Positions 33,493-45,979 are shown, numbered from the stretch's first letter. The stretch is 64,000 nt of DNA from Ariolimax columbianus (GCA_036924085.1 JAVGWX010000019.1:5163641-5227640); one strand, 5' to 3'. A program made the numbers and translations. The notes: generated from the letters alone by a model not told the origin.

Positions 33493-34005
33493 CACATATA
33501 TTAATCAGCCTTAGCATCATATGTAACTTTTCACATAAAAAAGAGCACGGAATAACAACCATATTTGGTCTCCTTCTAGGAAGTTTGCATTGCAACATTT
33601 GCTTGTACGCATAGTCAGTGCCTCTACTGATGTTCTATTACATTACGAGGTTGCTCACCACAAACATATTCTCAACTGCATTGATTGTTGCGATATGGAT
33701 AGTACGGTCACGGTAAAGATAGTCTTACAGCAGACACTGCTGTCAGAAATGGATGTTAAAGACTTTATTGTACGATGCCATAGCCTGTTTAATAAGCTGG
33801 GCAGTTCCTATTTTACAGCTAGGTGGACTGGACCGTGCCGGTATTTGGAGTAGAACACCGTACTTAACCGCAAAACGTGGCGCTCTATCCTTCTTACACA
33901 CCAGCAAGGTGAACTAGGCGAAACAGAACCAAAAGGTAAACAGTTTCTTCATCAGCATAGGCGTCTCAATATATGAAGACCACGCACGTGGCACCCCTTG
34001 CGTTT
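33493..34005. other. first intron of the plus-strand gene, unassigned ORF
   Basis: An 87-codon ORF (33590-33853, cysteine-bearing: NCIDCCDMD) follows an acceptor-like site (tctccttctag at 33570-33580). Its phase does not suit the B1 or A exons, and I do not recognise it. The rest shows nothing. Confidence 0.3.
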
Positions 34006-34007
34006 TA

Positions 34008-34182
34008 TTCAGCTCTGTCTCCTGTATTTCAACATTGTCTTATCCAGCTCTGTCTCCTGTATTTCAACATTGTCTTATCCAGCTCAGTCTCCTGTATTTC
34101 AACATTGTCTTATCCAGCTCAGTCTCCTGTATTTCAACATTGTCTTATCCAGCTCAGTCTCCTGTATTTCAACATTGTCTGA
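34008..34182. repeat. 35-bp minisatellite, 5 copies
   Basis: The unit is gctcagtctcctgtatttca plus acattgtcttatcca. Copies are almost identical, so the array is young. Confidence 0.95.
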
Positions 34183-34968
34183 TATAACTGTAACGGCCGA
34201 TCCGTGAGTGACTGTCCCTGCTATACAACCATGCTGAGGCGGCTGGCTTGTCTGGCTGTTTCTTGATCTCTTCAGTATTTCTCGTTTCTCTGCAGCCGGA
34301 AGACACTATGTCCCATCCATAAAAAGTTTACGCGAGAACAAATACAAGAAAGACAAACACATAGAACATTATATGAATGCCAGATTGCGAATAAGATTTT
34401 TTAATGTAAAGATATTTCAAGGAAATGCAAAAATGATAGTTTCAAGTCAATATTTTCCGTTATTTAATCCCACAAGTCCGTGCGAATGTTGTTAGGTCGT
34501 GTACGGGGCATTGAGCAGTGATGCGAATAAGAACACAATAAAAATAAGGAATAATGGGTAGTTTGATCAACATACAAATACTGCACACTTAGTATTATTA
34601 GTTAGAATTACCTCTCAATCACAGCAACCCAACAAGACTCTGCAGAATCTGTAGACAATCAGTTTTTAATCAATCAGTTATCCTCATTCCAGTTGTGTAG
34701 TTTCGTGACAGTCTGACCATTATACGATTGGGATGTCCCCCTCTCCGTCCAAAATCACCCCATTCCATTCATGCCAGCCCTGTAGGGGTCTTGGCTGATG
34801 GATCTGGGGTTGTCATTGGCCAGTTCTTTTCTGATCAAAGGGCCAGAACTGATAAGGGACGGTGGATTCACTAGTGGATTCTGACTGCAACACCACTCCG
34901 TCTACCCCCAACATCTGTTGTTTACCTGGAAATTTGCTTCCCCTTGAGATGTGTAAAAACTAGAATGC
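34183..34968. other. intronic sequence, no gene recognised
   Basis: No ORF, tandem repeat or RNA gene that I can support. Confidence 0.45.
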
Positions 34969-34982
34969 TGGAACGTGATTTT

Positions 34983-35253
34983 CCGTGACGAAGTGGTTAA
35001 GCCGTCGGGTTCCTCAGCAGGTGGCGTGGGTTCGACTCCGGACTCCGCCGTCTTTTTCACGGGTGCTTGATGCGGAGTCCTCTGCATCTCGTAGTCTCCC
35101 CCTAGTCGTCTTGTCCTTGACTTGCAACTGGGGTCGGCGGCTCGAGACGAGAGAGTGAGGATAAAAAGTAGCACAGATAATCCTTACTAAAAATAGCGCT
35201 AGCAAAATAAATGATGCATCATAATCTGCGATGGACTGCGGCGTTTGCTTTTT
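34983..35253 (+). mobile_element. tRNA-like SINE, family A, copy 2, with target-site duplication
   Basis: Flanked by a perfect 14-bp duplication, tggaacgtgatttt, at 34969-34982 and 35254-35267. The head carries ccgtgacgaagtggttaagc (box A-like) and gtgggttcgactccgg, whose ggttcgactcc matches the Pol III box B. Body and tail match copy 1 at 17119-17400. The intact duplication suggests a fairly recent insertion. Confidence 0.92.
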
Positions 35254-35267
35254 TGGAACGTGATTTT

Positions 35268-35640
35268 CATATATTCCATACATATCCTGCTTGATATCTG
35301 CATTAGAACGGGTTGTTTAGAGCAAATGATAGTAATATTGACGCCAAGACGAAAGATTACTAGACCTCAGTGGCCTAAAACAATGAGTGACGTAGACAAA
35401 AAAAAACAGCTTGATTTTGCACGTAACTTACAAAGATCTACGTTTTATTTAGAGCCTTGAAGGCCAAACGAACAGTGCAAAATAACGTTACAAAATAATT
35501 TAGAAAATAAAGTCTTGGAAAGTTTACACGGGTCCTGTGGGGATCCTTGGGTCTCGGGTGGAAATAATAATTAAGCTATTGTGACTGGAGGAATGTCGTA
35601 AGTGACGAATGAAGAGAATTGCGAATGGGGATGACAACCT
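35268..35640. other. intronic sequence, no gene recognised
   Basis: A short ORF ending KKKQLDFARNLQRS (near 35400-35445) is of unknown nature. No repeats. Confidence 0.35.
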
Positions 35641-36165
35641 CATTATGTAAAAAAAATCGAAACCACCACTGTAAAATCTACTTCTACTTTCCATCACTGC
35701 TACTATTTCTAGTATTGCTACAATTACTATTTGTAATACTATTTCTACCACTGCTATTACTTGTACTATGTCTATCACTACAATCACTTCAACCATTTCG
35801 ACCACTTCTACTGCTTCTACTATTTCTAGTATTGCTACCATTACTATTCCTGCTACTATTGGTACTACTGCTACTACTTGTACTATTTCTATCATTTTTA
35901 CTTGATCTACTATTTACACAGTTTCTACTACTTCTAATATCTATATACCTCTTGCAACTTCTACTATTTATATCACTACTGCTACTTCTACTATTTATAT
36001 TACTGCTACTACGTCTACTATTTATATCACTGCTACTATTTCTACTATTTATATCACTACTGCTACTTCTACTTCTATCAATGCTACTACTACGACTTCC
36101 ACCTCTACGACTACTGTTGGTTACAGTGTCTACTTCTGCTACTATTTCTGGCATTTCAACTGCTT
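35641..36165. repeat. imperfect trinucleotide-like repeat (ctactatttctactattt type)
   Basis: Long run of ctact, tttct and tatca trinucleotide variants. The Leu-rich plus ORF and Ser/Asn-rich minus ORF are products of the repeat, not genes. Confidence 0.9.
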
Positions 36166-36689
36166 ATGTTGCTTCTGCTAACTGCTTCTATTTGTCGTCC
36201 CTCATCAAACCACAACTTAATGAATACCTTTCTATGATGGCTTTAGTGGCACTATTAAAAATTGCACTATATTCAATGACCCAATCAAAAACCTTCTTTG
36301 CTGTCTGTGCTTCACGTGTCTATTTTAAATGTCCGCTAGGTTTAGCTGTGCCAGCTCGAGCTCTGTCCACTTATATCCTGTTTCCTGCATGTCTCACTCT
36401 AGCACTCTTCTCCGTTATGTTTTGGTCTATCTACTTCATAACTTAACTTTTTATATACTGGTCTAGAAGACACAGCAGAGTCTGTATACAATAAGCTTCT
36501 TCTACTCCACTTAATCTAAAAATACAAACTATATGCATCCAACTTATTCATGAATGCATTACTGGGACCAAGATGCTGAGCAGTGCATAGCTTCCAAGAC
36601 CCTTCTACACATCCAAACGGTGATCCTCAATCACAGGCTACAACAGGGCAGACTGGCTAAGGAGCTGAGATCAAAAAGGGAAAGATAAT

Positions 36690-36860
36690 CCAGTACTAAA
36701 AATGCTTGCTGAAGTCGGATGTTTTCAATCGAAAGGTGCAGATATCGAAATCAAGGTGTAAGCTACAACACAAGGCATTTCGTTCTCCGGACAACATCCT
36801 GCTACTTACAAAACCATTTTCAGGGATTGGTAGCGGGAGTTTGAGAACAAATCACGAAGA
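36690..36860 (+). repeat. dispersed repeat, family E, copy 1
   Basis: Shares cgaaaggtgcagata, cattccgttctccgg-like and ggagtttgagaac with 44493-44640, each ending in a GAA-rich tail. A third partial relative starts near 14330. Probably a short retroelement. Confidence 0.5.
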
Positions 36861-36864
36861 AAAA

Positions 36865-37100
36865 GAATGCATGAACTGACCATGTGCTAACTATTTCCTG
36901 TTGCAATGCATTCCAAACATTCACCACTGTTTGGCTAATGAAATATTTCCTAATATCAAATCTGAACCTGTCTAATTGTGTAGATTTGCACTCTTCCCCT
37001 TGCAAATGGATTCCAGAACAAAGTCTGCCTTTTAATGTTATCAGCTGGTTTCCCAAATCGTGTGCTCTATCCAACGTTAGCAGCTTCTCATGGCTTTCTG
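36865..37100 (-). pseudogene. CR1-like LINE C-terminal fragment
   Basis: The minus strand reads FDIRKYFISQTVVNVWNALQ preceded by LITLKGRLCSGIHLQGEECK, equivalent to the last ~80 residues of the CR1-like ORF at 59115-60638 but from a different subfamily. It directly adjoins the 108-bp satellite. Confidence 0.75.
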
Positions 37101-37104
37101 TTCC

Positions 37105-40100
37105 ACTGTTATCTGTCTGTTTCTGTTTCTAAGAATTGACATCACTGCACTCCAGACATACCCATAGGTGCTCAGTCTCACTCAGCAAATGCGTAGGGTA
37201 ATGATGCTGATCACTGTTATCTGTCTGTTTCTGTTTCTAAGAATTGACATCACTGCACTCCAGACATACCCATAGGTGCTCAGTCTCACTCAGCAAATGC
37301 GTAGGGTAATGATGCTGATCACTGTTATCTGTCTGTTTCTGTTTCTAAGAATTGACATCACTGCACTCCAGACATACCCATAGGTGCTCAGTCTCACTCA
37401 GCAAATGTGTAGGGTAATGATGCTGATCACTGTTATCTGTCTGTTTCTGTTTCTAAGAATTGACATCACTGCACTCCAGACATACCCATAGGTGCTCAGT
37501 CTCACTCAGCAAATGCGTAGGGTAATGATGCTGATCACTGTTATCTGTCTGTTTCTGTTTCTAAGAATTGACATCACTGCACTCCAGACATACCCATAGG
37601 TGCTCAGTCTCACTCAGCAAATGTGTAGGGTAATGATGCTGATCACTGTTATCTGTCTGTTTCTGTTTCTAAGAATTGACATCACTGCACTCCAGACATA
37701 CCCATAGGTGCTCAGTCTCACTCAGCAAATGCGTAGGGTAATGATGCTGATCACTGTTATCTGTCTGTTTCTGTTTCTAAGAATTGATATCACTGCACTC
37801 CAGACATACCCATAGGTGCTCAGTCTCACTCAGCAAATGTGTAGGGTAATGATGCTGATCACTGTTATCTGTCTGTTTCTGTTTCTAAGAATTGACATCA
37901 CTGCACTCCAGACATACCCATAGGTGCTCAGTCTCACTCAGCAAATGCGTAGGGTAATGATGCTGATCACTGTTATCTGTCTGTTTCTGTTTCTAAGAAT
38001 TGACATCACTGCACTCCAGACATACCCATAGGTGCTCAGTCTCACTCAGCAAATGTGTAGGGTAATGATGCTGATCACTGTTATCTGTCTGTTTCTGTTT
38101 CTAAGAATTGACATCACTGCACTCCAGACATACCCATAGGTGCTCAGTCTCACTCAGCAAATGCGTAGGGTAATGATGCTGATCACTGTTATCTGTCTGT
38201 TTCTGTTTCTAAGAATTGACATCACTGCACTCCAGACATACCCATAGGTGCTCAGTCTCACTCAGCAAATGCGTAGGGTAATGATGCTGATCACTGTTAT
38301 CTGTCTGTTTCTGTTTCTAAGAATTGACATCACTGCACTCCAGACATACCCATAGGTGCTCAGTCTCACTCAGCAAATGTGTAGGGTAATGATGCTGATC
38401 ACTGTTATCTGTCTGTTTCTGTTTCTAAGAATTGACATCACTGCACTCCAGACATACCCATAGGTGCTCAGTCTCACTCAGCAAATGCGTAGGGTAATGA
38501 TGCTGATCACTGTTATCTGTCTGTTTCTGTTTCTAAGAATTGACATCACTGCACTCCAGAAATACCCATAGGTGCTCAGTCTCACTCAGCAAATGCGTAG
38601 GGTAATGATGCTGATCGCTGTTATCTGTCTGTTTCTGTTTCTAAGAATTGACATCACTGCACTCCAGACATACCCATAGGTGCTCAGTCTCACTCAGCAA
38701 ATGTGTAGGGTAATGATGCTGATCACTGTTATCTGTCTGTTTCTGTTTCTAAGAATTGACATCACTGCACTCCAGACATACCCATAGGTGCTCAGTCTCA
38801 CTCAGCAAATGTGTAGGGTAATGATGCTGATCACTGTTATCTGTCTGTTTCTGTTTCTAAGAATTGACATCACTGCACTCCAGACATACCCATAGGTGCT
38901 CAGTCTCACTCAGCAAATGCGTAGGGTAATGATGCTGATCACTGTTATCTGTCTGTTTCTGTTTCTAAGAATTGACATCACTGCACTCCAGACATACCCA
39001 TAGGTGCTCAGTCTCACTCAGCAAATGTGTAGGGTAATGATGCTGATCACTGTTATCTGTCTGTTTCTGTTTCTAAGAATTGACATCACTGCACTCCAGA
39101 CATACCCATAGGTGCTCAGTCTCACTCAGCAAATGTGTAGGGTAATGATGCTGATCACTGTTATCTGTCTGTTTCTGTTTCTAAGAATTGACATCACTGC
39201 ACTCCAGACATACCCATAGGTGCTCAGTCTCACTCAGCAAATGCGTAGGGTAATGATGCTGATCACTGTTATCTGTCTGTTTCTGTTTCTAAGAATTGAC
39301 ATCACTGCACTCCAGACATACCCATAGGTGCTCAGTCTCACTCAGCAAATGTGTAGGGTAATGATGCTGATCACTGTTATCTGTCTGTTTCTGTTTCTAA
39401 GAATTGACATCACTGCACTCCAGACATACCCATAGGTGCTCAGTCTCACTCAGCAAATGTGTAGGGTAATGATGCTGATCACTGTTATCTGTCTGTTTCT
39501 GTTTCTAAGAATTGACATCACTGCACTCCAGACATACCCATAGGTGCTCAGTCTCACTCAGCAAATGTGTAGGGTAATGATGCTGATCACTGTTATCTGT
39601 CTGTTTCTGTTTCTAAGAATAGACATCACTGCACTCCAGACATACCCATAGGTGCTCAGTCTCACTCAGCAAATGTGAAGGGTAATGATGCTGATCACTG
39701 TTATCTGTCTGTTTCTGTTTCTAAGAATTGACATCACTGCACTCCAGACATACCCATAGGTGCTCAGTCTCACTCAGCAAATGCGTAGGGTAATGATGCT
39801 GATCACTGTTATCTGTCTGTTTCTGTTTCTAAGAATTGACATCACTGCACTCCAGACATACCCATAGGTGCTCAGTCTCACTCAGCAAATGTGTAGGGTA
39901 ATGATGCTGATCACTGTTATCTGTCTGTTTCTGTTTCTAAGAATTGACATCACTGCACTCCAGACATACCCATAGGTGCTCAGTCTCACTCAGCAAATGC
40001 GTAGGGTAATGATGCTGATCACTGTTATCTGTCTGTTTCTGTTTCTAAGAATTGACATCACTGCACTCCAGACATACCCATAGGTGCTCAGTCTCACTCA

Positions 40101-40344
40101 GCAAATGCGTAGGGTAATGATGCTGATCACTGTTATCTGTCTGTTTCTGTTTCTAAGAATTGACATCACTGCACTCCAGACATACCCATAGGTGCTCAGT
40201 CTCACTCAGCAAATGCGTAGGGTAATGATGCTGATCACTGTTATCTGTCTGTTTCTGTTTCTAAGAATTGACATCACTGCACTCCAGACATACCCATAGG
40301 TGCTCAGTCTCACTCAGCAAATGCGTAGGGTAATGATGCTGATC
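37105..40344. repeat. 3.2-kb satellite, 108-bp unit, 30 copies
   Basis: The unit joins cactgttatctgtctgtttc, taagaattgacatcactgca, ctccagacatacccataggt and cactcagcaaatgcgtaggg. Copies are virtually identical apart from a c/t switch (atgcgtag or atgtgtag) and a few private changes (39630 agacatc, 39677 tgaag). The homogeneity points to very recent amplification or ongoing exchange. Copy number in the assembly may be underestimated. Confidence 0.98.
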
Positions 40345-40345
40345 G

Positions 40346-40475
40346 TCCCTGTAGCTAGCTGGTAGTGCACTCTCCTGCTCCCTCCTCCCATGCGCCATAC
40401 TCCGTTCGAACCTTGTTTAGTGTCGAAACTTTGCAGTCTGTGGATTGCTGCTCCATTGCGGTGTCCTCATCTAAC
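40346..40475 (+). mobile_element. tRNA-like sequence at the satellite border
   Basis: Begins gtccctgtagctagctggta, close to the tRNA box A consensus, and carries ccgttcgaacc about 40 bases on, a perfect box B. The paired stems of a real tRNA cannot be formed convincingly, so this is probably a SINE head. Confidence 0.5.
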
Positions 40476-40489
40476 AGGCGTCATTGATT

Positions 40490-40728
40490 GATTTTACAAT
40501 GTTACTTCTATCCATCACCAATGTACCCATGATAGGAGCTTGTGAAGCCATGATGTCAGCTCTTTCATTACCATGAACTCCAGCATGAGCAGTACAGCAG
40601 ATTAATCTCAATCACTGGAAGTTTGTGGCCTTACCAGCTGCTATCCGCTCGTACCTAAGCCATCCCTTCTGTACCTTCTGAAGTACGGCTTGCGCGTCTG
40701 TCACGATGCCTGCCTTATTATAGAAATT
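40490..40728 (-). pseudogene. RNase H-domain fragment of a LINE
   Basis: The minus strand reads GIVTDAQAVLQKVQKGWLRY and, in another frame, CTAHAGVHGNERADIMASQA, the Asp and His-GNE-AD motifs of a retrotransposon RNase H domain. Frameshifts separate the two parts. No RT is attached. Confidence 0.75.
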
Positions 40729-40730
40729 AT

Positions 40731-42766
40731 GATTGAAAACGTTACCGTTGGGGGAACTGTTTGGCTCAAGTGGCCATGAAATCAGTCGTTTGTATTTTAT
40801 TGTAGGGAAATAAGTAAACATAAACACGCAAACATACGACTACTCTAAGGCAGATGTTAAGAAGATGATAGAGGCAGCGAACCGCATAATCTGGAAATGT
40901 ATTGTCGGAGGAACAGATGTTGAACAAGAGTGGGAGTTTTTAAACAGTTCTGGAAAAGCTAAAAGAGAAATATGTTCCATGTAGGGAGGTAAACCCCAAG
41001 CGTAAAAAGTGGGTAACTAGATTTGTAGTTAAATGTAGAAGAGCTAAAAATAAAGCATGGACAAAATACATAGAGGCACGTAAATCAAAAGAAACATATT
41101 ATTTAAAATATTTGGACAAGCAGTTTATCTACTCAATCAGTACTTTGGCACAGTCTACACAAAAGAGGACTGCTCCAAGAACCCAGAGCATATAACTATT
41201 TTTCAAGAAGACATGGATTCAGCGAAATTAAGATTAATCTGTTACACAGGAAATGGTTTTTTTTAAAAAAGTTGGAGGGGTTGAAAGTTGATAAATGTCC
41301 AGGTCAAGATGGTATTCATCCAAAATTGCTTTTTGAAATTAGAGACCAACTAGCAAAATCATTGGCTATATTATATTCTCAATCACTTACAAAAGGAATT
41401 GTTCCACGGGATTGAAAAGATGCAGGAGTGATCCTCTTTTCCAAAAAGAGCAAAAAATCAGATTCAGCAAATTAAGACCTGTGAGTTTAACGAGCATAGT
41501 CTGTAAATTGTTAGAGTCAATAAGCAAAGAAAACATTGTAATGCATTTAAACAAGTATAATCTAATCAGAAATAGTCAGCATGGGTTTACTAGAGGAAGA
41601 TCATGCTTAACAAATCTATTAGAATTCATGGAGGAGGTTATTAAAATGATAGATAAGGGGGAACCAGTGGATGTTATTTATATAGATTTTGCAAAGGTCT
41701 TTGATAGAGTATCTCAATATATATTATTTATAAAGTTAAAATTACATAGAATAGGTGGGGAAGACAGAGAGTGGGCATAAATAAGGAGTACTTTGAGTGG
41801 TGTGAAGTGAAAAGTGGAGTGCCACACGGCTTGGTTTTGGGACCAATTTATTTCTTGATATATAAAAACGATTTGGACATTGATATGGGATCCATGATTG
41901 CAAAATTCGCTGATGACACAAAACTATACGGGAGTGTCTATTCTAAAGCAGAAGTGGATATATTGAGGACGGATTGAGATCAAATTCAAGAATGGTATGT
42001 AAGCTGGAAAATGGAGTTTAATGTAGATAAATATACAGTCATCCACGTGGGTAGATCCAACATGGAACATAATTACAGAATATGAGAGAACAATATTAGA
42101 AATATCGTTAAGAAAAGGGACCTAGGAGTTATAATAGATCATTCAGGTAAAGTGAGTGAGCAAGTCCAGGTAGCCGTGAAAAAGGTAAGTGCAATGTAAG
42201 GTATGATAAAAAGAAATATTAAACATAGGAGCAAGGAAGTGATAGTCAAACTGTATAAAGCATTAGTTAGACATAGATTTGAGTACTGTGTACAGGTGTG
42301 GAGTCCTTATCATAGAGGGGATATAAACATACTGGAACGGATACAAAATGGAGCGACAAAGCTGATAGTGGGATTCCAGAATTATAGTTATGAGGAAGGA
42401 CTCAGAAAAGTCGGCAAACAGTGTCTACAAAAGAGAAAAATTAGAAGTGACAATACAGGTTGATAAGATAATCAAAGGAAAAGATAAATTAGACAGTAAC
42501 AAGTTTGTCAAAATACAACCACCTACAAGAACAAGAGGTCATAGCTACAAATTAACTAAAGAAAGGTCCAGATTCCATATTAGGAAATGTTTTTTTAGTC
42601 AGAGAGTAGTGAATGCTTGGAATGCATTGCCACCGGCAGTGGTGGAGATTAATGTATTTAAGATTAAATTGGATGCGCATAGCTTTAAGAGGAAATGCAA
42701 ATGAAACTGGTTGTATACAGACTCTGTTTAGTCTTCTAAACCAGTATAAAGACGTTAAGTTAAGAA
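40731..42766 (+). mobile_element. CR1-like LINE, 5'-truncated and internally deleted
   Basis: Co-linear with 58451-60738 of the near-complete copy. It begins in the endonuclease end (GNVFNHN region), loses the segment between YLKYLDKQ and the linker around 41120, and then runs through RT: RPVSLTSIVCKLLES, YIDFAKVFDRV (motif A), GVPHGLVLGPIYFLIYKNDL (motif B, altered), FADDTKL (motif C). Stops at about 41416, 41474, 41975, 42084 and 42198 break it. The 3' end has the same UTR ending gacgttaagttaag. Confidence 0.93.
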
Positions 42767-43239
42767 GTCTCAGATATCCATCTCAGCGCTTAGGTCAGTG
42801 CTTCTGTATCCATTCTCAAACTGGAGGTTGTTGATATATACGCCCTATTGCGCTCAGCAATGACCTATCCTCTCACTCTAGCCGAGAGAGGGACCCCAGC
42901 CTGATGTCCCATTGCGCAGCACTGATCCAATGTTGTATATGACAGCATCACTCTCCTGCGAGTTCTCAGTTTTCAGCTGATTTACCTCGTGCTATGCTCG
43001 CCCGTTGCTCCATTCTCTGCATTCCTTTTATCTGTCTGAATCAGATTACCCAACAATTTCGCTATTTCTATTCTGCGCAAAAACTTTCATTTGTGAAACT
43101 TTACCTTCTTGAGTGTGTGCAATGTTGCTGATATTATAATGTCTACATTAAATCTGGACAACAATATTGCAAAGTCAATGTTAAAGTTGACAAGTGCGGT
43201 TAAACAATAAAATAAAATTCAAATTTCTTTTTTTTAAAG
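42767..43239. other. intron end before B1
   Basis: No repeat or ORF recognised. The last 20 bases form the pyrimidine tract of the B1 acceptor. Confidence 0.5.
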
Positions 43240-43421
43240 ACTGCTACAGCGGGATGCTTAAACAGAGCAGTTTTACGACAAACACCAGCTGCGCTGTCGG
43301 GTTGAGATCAAACGTGGACCGTCTTATCTTCACGGGAGCAGTGAATGTCTCGGGAGTTAATTTTAATATCTGGAACAGCTATATTAAATTTATAATAAGA
43401 AATAAACAATACTTCCAAGCC
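43240..43421 (+). CDS. plus-strand receptor-like gene: B1 exon
   Basis: The 182-base exon follows a T-rich tract and acceptor (tttcttttttttaaag) in phase 1 and ends in phase 0 at GCC|GTAAGT, a consensus donor. It encodes 60 residues from CYSGMLKQSSFTTNTSCAVG to FIIRNKQYFQA. The minus-strand B1 (24114-24298) matches it at C18, GL21-22, D27, G33, G39 and W45 without gaps. NTS and NVS are possible N-glycosylation sites. Joined to the signal-peptide exon (32192) the chain is in frame; B2 at 50153 starts in phase 0 as required. A 57-bp minisatellite begins about 27 bases past the donor. I cannot name the family. An extracellular role is inferred from the leader and cysteines. Confidence 0.72.
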
Positions 43422-43447
43422 GTAAGTATATGTGGTGTCAATTACGG

Positions 43448-43805
43448 GACATTGAACACGTGTTCAGTGATTGTTTAATAACGGGTGGGCATTTGAAAAA
43501 GGAAAGAAATAGAACACGTGTTCAGTGATAGTTTTATAACGGGTGGGCGTTTGAAAAGGAAAGAAATACAACACGTGTTCAGTGATAGTTTTATAACGGG
43601 TGGGCATTTTAAAAGGAAAGAAATAGAACACGTGTTCAGTGATAGTTTTATAACGGGTGGGCATTTTAAAAGGAAAGAAATAGAACACGTGTTCAGTGAT
43701 AGTTTTATAACGGGTGGGCATTTGAAAAAGGAAAGAAATAGAACACGTGTTCAGTGATAGTTTTATAACGGGTGAGCGTTTTAAAAGGAAAGAAATACAA
43801 CACGA
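43448..43805. repeat. 57-bp minisatellite, 6 copies, next to a splice donor
   Basis: The unit starts gaacacgtgttcagtgatag and continues ttttataacgggtgggcatt then tgaaaaggaaagaaata. Each copy has the palindrome aacacgtgtt. It begins just inside the intron after B1. Confidence 0.95.
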
Positions 43806-44190
43806 GTCTTAGCAATGTCCGTGTATGACTGCTCTCAAATACGTTAGAAAGACAATCGATGGAAAGTAATTCAATTTGAGGACAGTTATGTGCCCTTGCA
43901 AGTATAGGCTCCCATTAATTAGTTCGAATGAGCTTTTAATTTTCGTTAATTTTCGAGATTTAAACTAGTATAGGAAGTAACAAAGGATAATATACCGTGT
44001 GTAGTAAGAACAATTACTTAGCATTCACGAATTATCTACGATTTGTTCCCACTTTAGAAATATAACTGGAAAGTCTACATTGTCTGTGGTCATTGAGAGA
44101 TGTCACGTGAGTAGATCAGGGGAGACAAACACAAAAAATACTGTCTAGATGAGACTTGAGGGATCAAGAGGATGACCAGTGCATGGGCTG
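43806..44190. other. intronic sequence, no gene recognised
   Basis: AT-rich; nothing supported. Confidence 0.45.
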
Positions 44191-44195
44191 TAGCG

Positions 44196-44366
44196 GTCAG
44201 CAACTCAAAGTTGATTGCTTGCGTCAGGGTCAGCAACTCAAAGTTGATTGCTTGCGTCAGGGTCAACAACTCAAAGTTGATTGCTTGCGTCAGGGTCAGC
44301 AACTCAAAGTTGATTGCTTGCGTCAGGGTCAGCAACTCAAAGTTGATTGCTTGCGTCAGGGTCAGC
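44196..44366. repeat. 33-bp minisatellite, 5 copies
   Basis: The unit is cagcaactcaaagttgattg plus cttgcgtcagggt, with copies almost identical; 33 bp is 11 codons, so ORFs persist on both strands. Confidence 0.95.
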
Positions 44367-44492
44367 GACCCAGAGCTGACAAGACCCTTCTCAAACTCAA
44401 CGAGGAGATCCTGGATAACAGGCTGCAATATGGTAGAATAGATGAGGAGTAGGGATCGAAGAGGGAAGGCTAACCCGGTACAGACAGGTGCC

Positions 44493-44768
44493 ATGCTAGT
44501 CAGATATGCCGAACCGAAAGGTGCAAATAACGCAGTCAAGCTGTAAACTACTAGACAACGCATTCCGTTCTCCGGACTACATCCTGCTATTTGCATATCC
44601 GTTTTCAAGGCTTATTTGCCGGAGTTTGAGAACGAAGAAGAAGAAAAAGAAGAAGACGAAGAAGAAGAAGAGGACGAAGAAAAAGAAGATGAGGAAGAAA
44701 AAGAAGAAAAAGAAGCAGAAGAAGAAATAGACGAGGAAGAGGAAGTAGAAGAAGAAGAAGAATGTAGC
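44493..44768 (+). repeat. dispersed repeat, family E, copy 2, with GAA-rich tail
   Basis: Shares cgaaaggtgcaaata, cattccgttctccgg and ggagtttgagaacgaagaag with 36690-36860. The tail (44632-44768) is a long imperfect GAA repeat. Confidence 0.6.
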
Positions 44769-45740
44769 AGATCCCACTGTTTGCCCTAGGGTTATTCTAA
44801 CTTAGAACATTATCATACTCATCCACATCATTCCTGACCACACACTGCAAATAATATAGCACACAGCAGATGGCATATTTATTCAATAATACTCAAACCA
44901 GAAAAATGAGTAGTGGAATTACAAACACAATACAATACATATCATCTTTACTAAATATTCCTATATTATATATATGTTAATATAAATATTAACTAAAGCG
45001 GAAATTTTAAGCATTAGCTCTTGATGGAATTCCCAACTATCCAAAACCCAGTTCTATTGCCGTGCACACATCACACACACATCTCTTTAACTGCATCCTC
45101 AACACACCTTATCAAAAACTTCCTCACTCAAATCCCCTCAGGCGGGCGATCTGGACATGACATAACTCGTTCACAATGTGTCCTGCTTACAACACACGTT
45201 TAGATTATGATTAATACAAAACTCACAAACCTATTTGAGCGATCCTGTTCTATCACTAACATTCGTACAGCAGTCTATCAATCACTCCTCTATCAAATCG
45301 GTGAGCTAAACGGACTCATATCTACAGTCTCTCATTCGCTCTCATCCCCTCTCCATCCAACCTGCCTGAGCTAAACTTTGTCTCGTTTTATATACACTCA
45401 AGCAGTATCAGAGCTGACCAAAGGATATATTAATGGGATGGCTCTATTCAGTCGTTATTGGAACGAATTACTCTGAACACCTGTCACTCATCTATCGCAG
45501 CAAGCTCCGCTGCCATCCCGTCTGTCACTCACCCCCCACTTTTCAAATCAGAACGCCAGTGGTCCGTTCCTACCTGTCCACATTCTTTGCCCCAACTCCG
45601 TTTTCCTTTGTTGAGACGGTGAGTGACCTTGCCATAGTGCCCAGACGGAGAGTAACCTTGGCACACATTCAGGTACCTTTGTTCTGAGTCGTCAACCACA
45701 TCACTCCTGCCCTAAACTCTCTTGCTCCGGCTGGAACTGT
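44769..45740. other. intronic sequence, no gene recognised
   Basis: Short ORFs only, with no motif. The stretch 45240-45700 is less AT-rich but shows no domain. Confidence 0.4.
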
Positions 45741-45744
45741 TACA

Positions 45745-45979
45745 AAAAGAAGAGGAAGAAGAAGAAGAGGAACAAGAAGAAGAGGAAGAAGAAAAATAAG
45801 AACAAGACGAGAAGGAAGAAGAAGAAGAAGTGGAAGAAGAAGAAGAAGAAGAAGAAGAAGAGAAAGAAGAAGAAGAAGAAGAGGAAGAAGAAGTGGAAGA
45901 AGAAGTGGAAGAAGAAGAAGAAGAGGAAGAAGAAGAAGAAGTGGAAGAAGAAGAAGAAGAAGAGGAAGAAGAAGTGGAA

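Noticed and set aside
35619..36446. 275-codon Leu-rich ORF that looks like a membrane protein
   Set aside because: Most of it is the imperfect ctactattt repeat; hydrophobicity is a by-product of base composition.
40346..40475. Functional tRNA gene
   Set aside because: Boxes A and B are present, but acceptor and anticodon stems cannot be paired convincingly; likewise for the SINE heads at 17119 and 34983.
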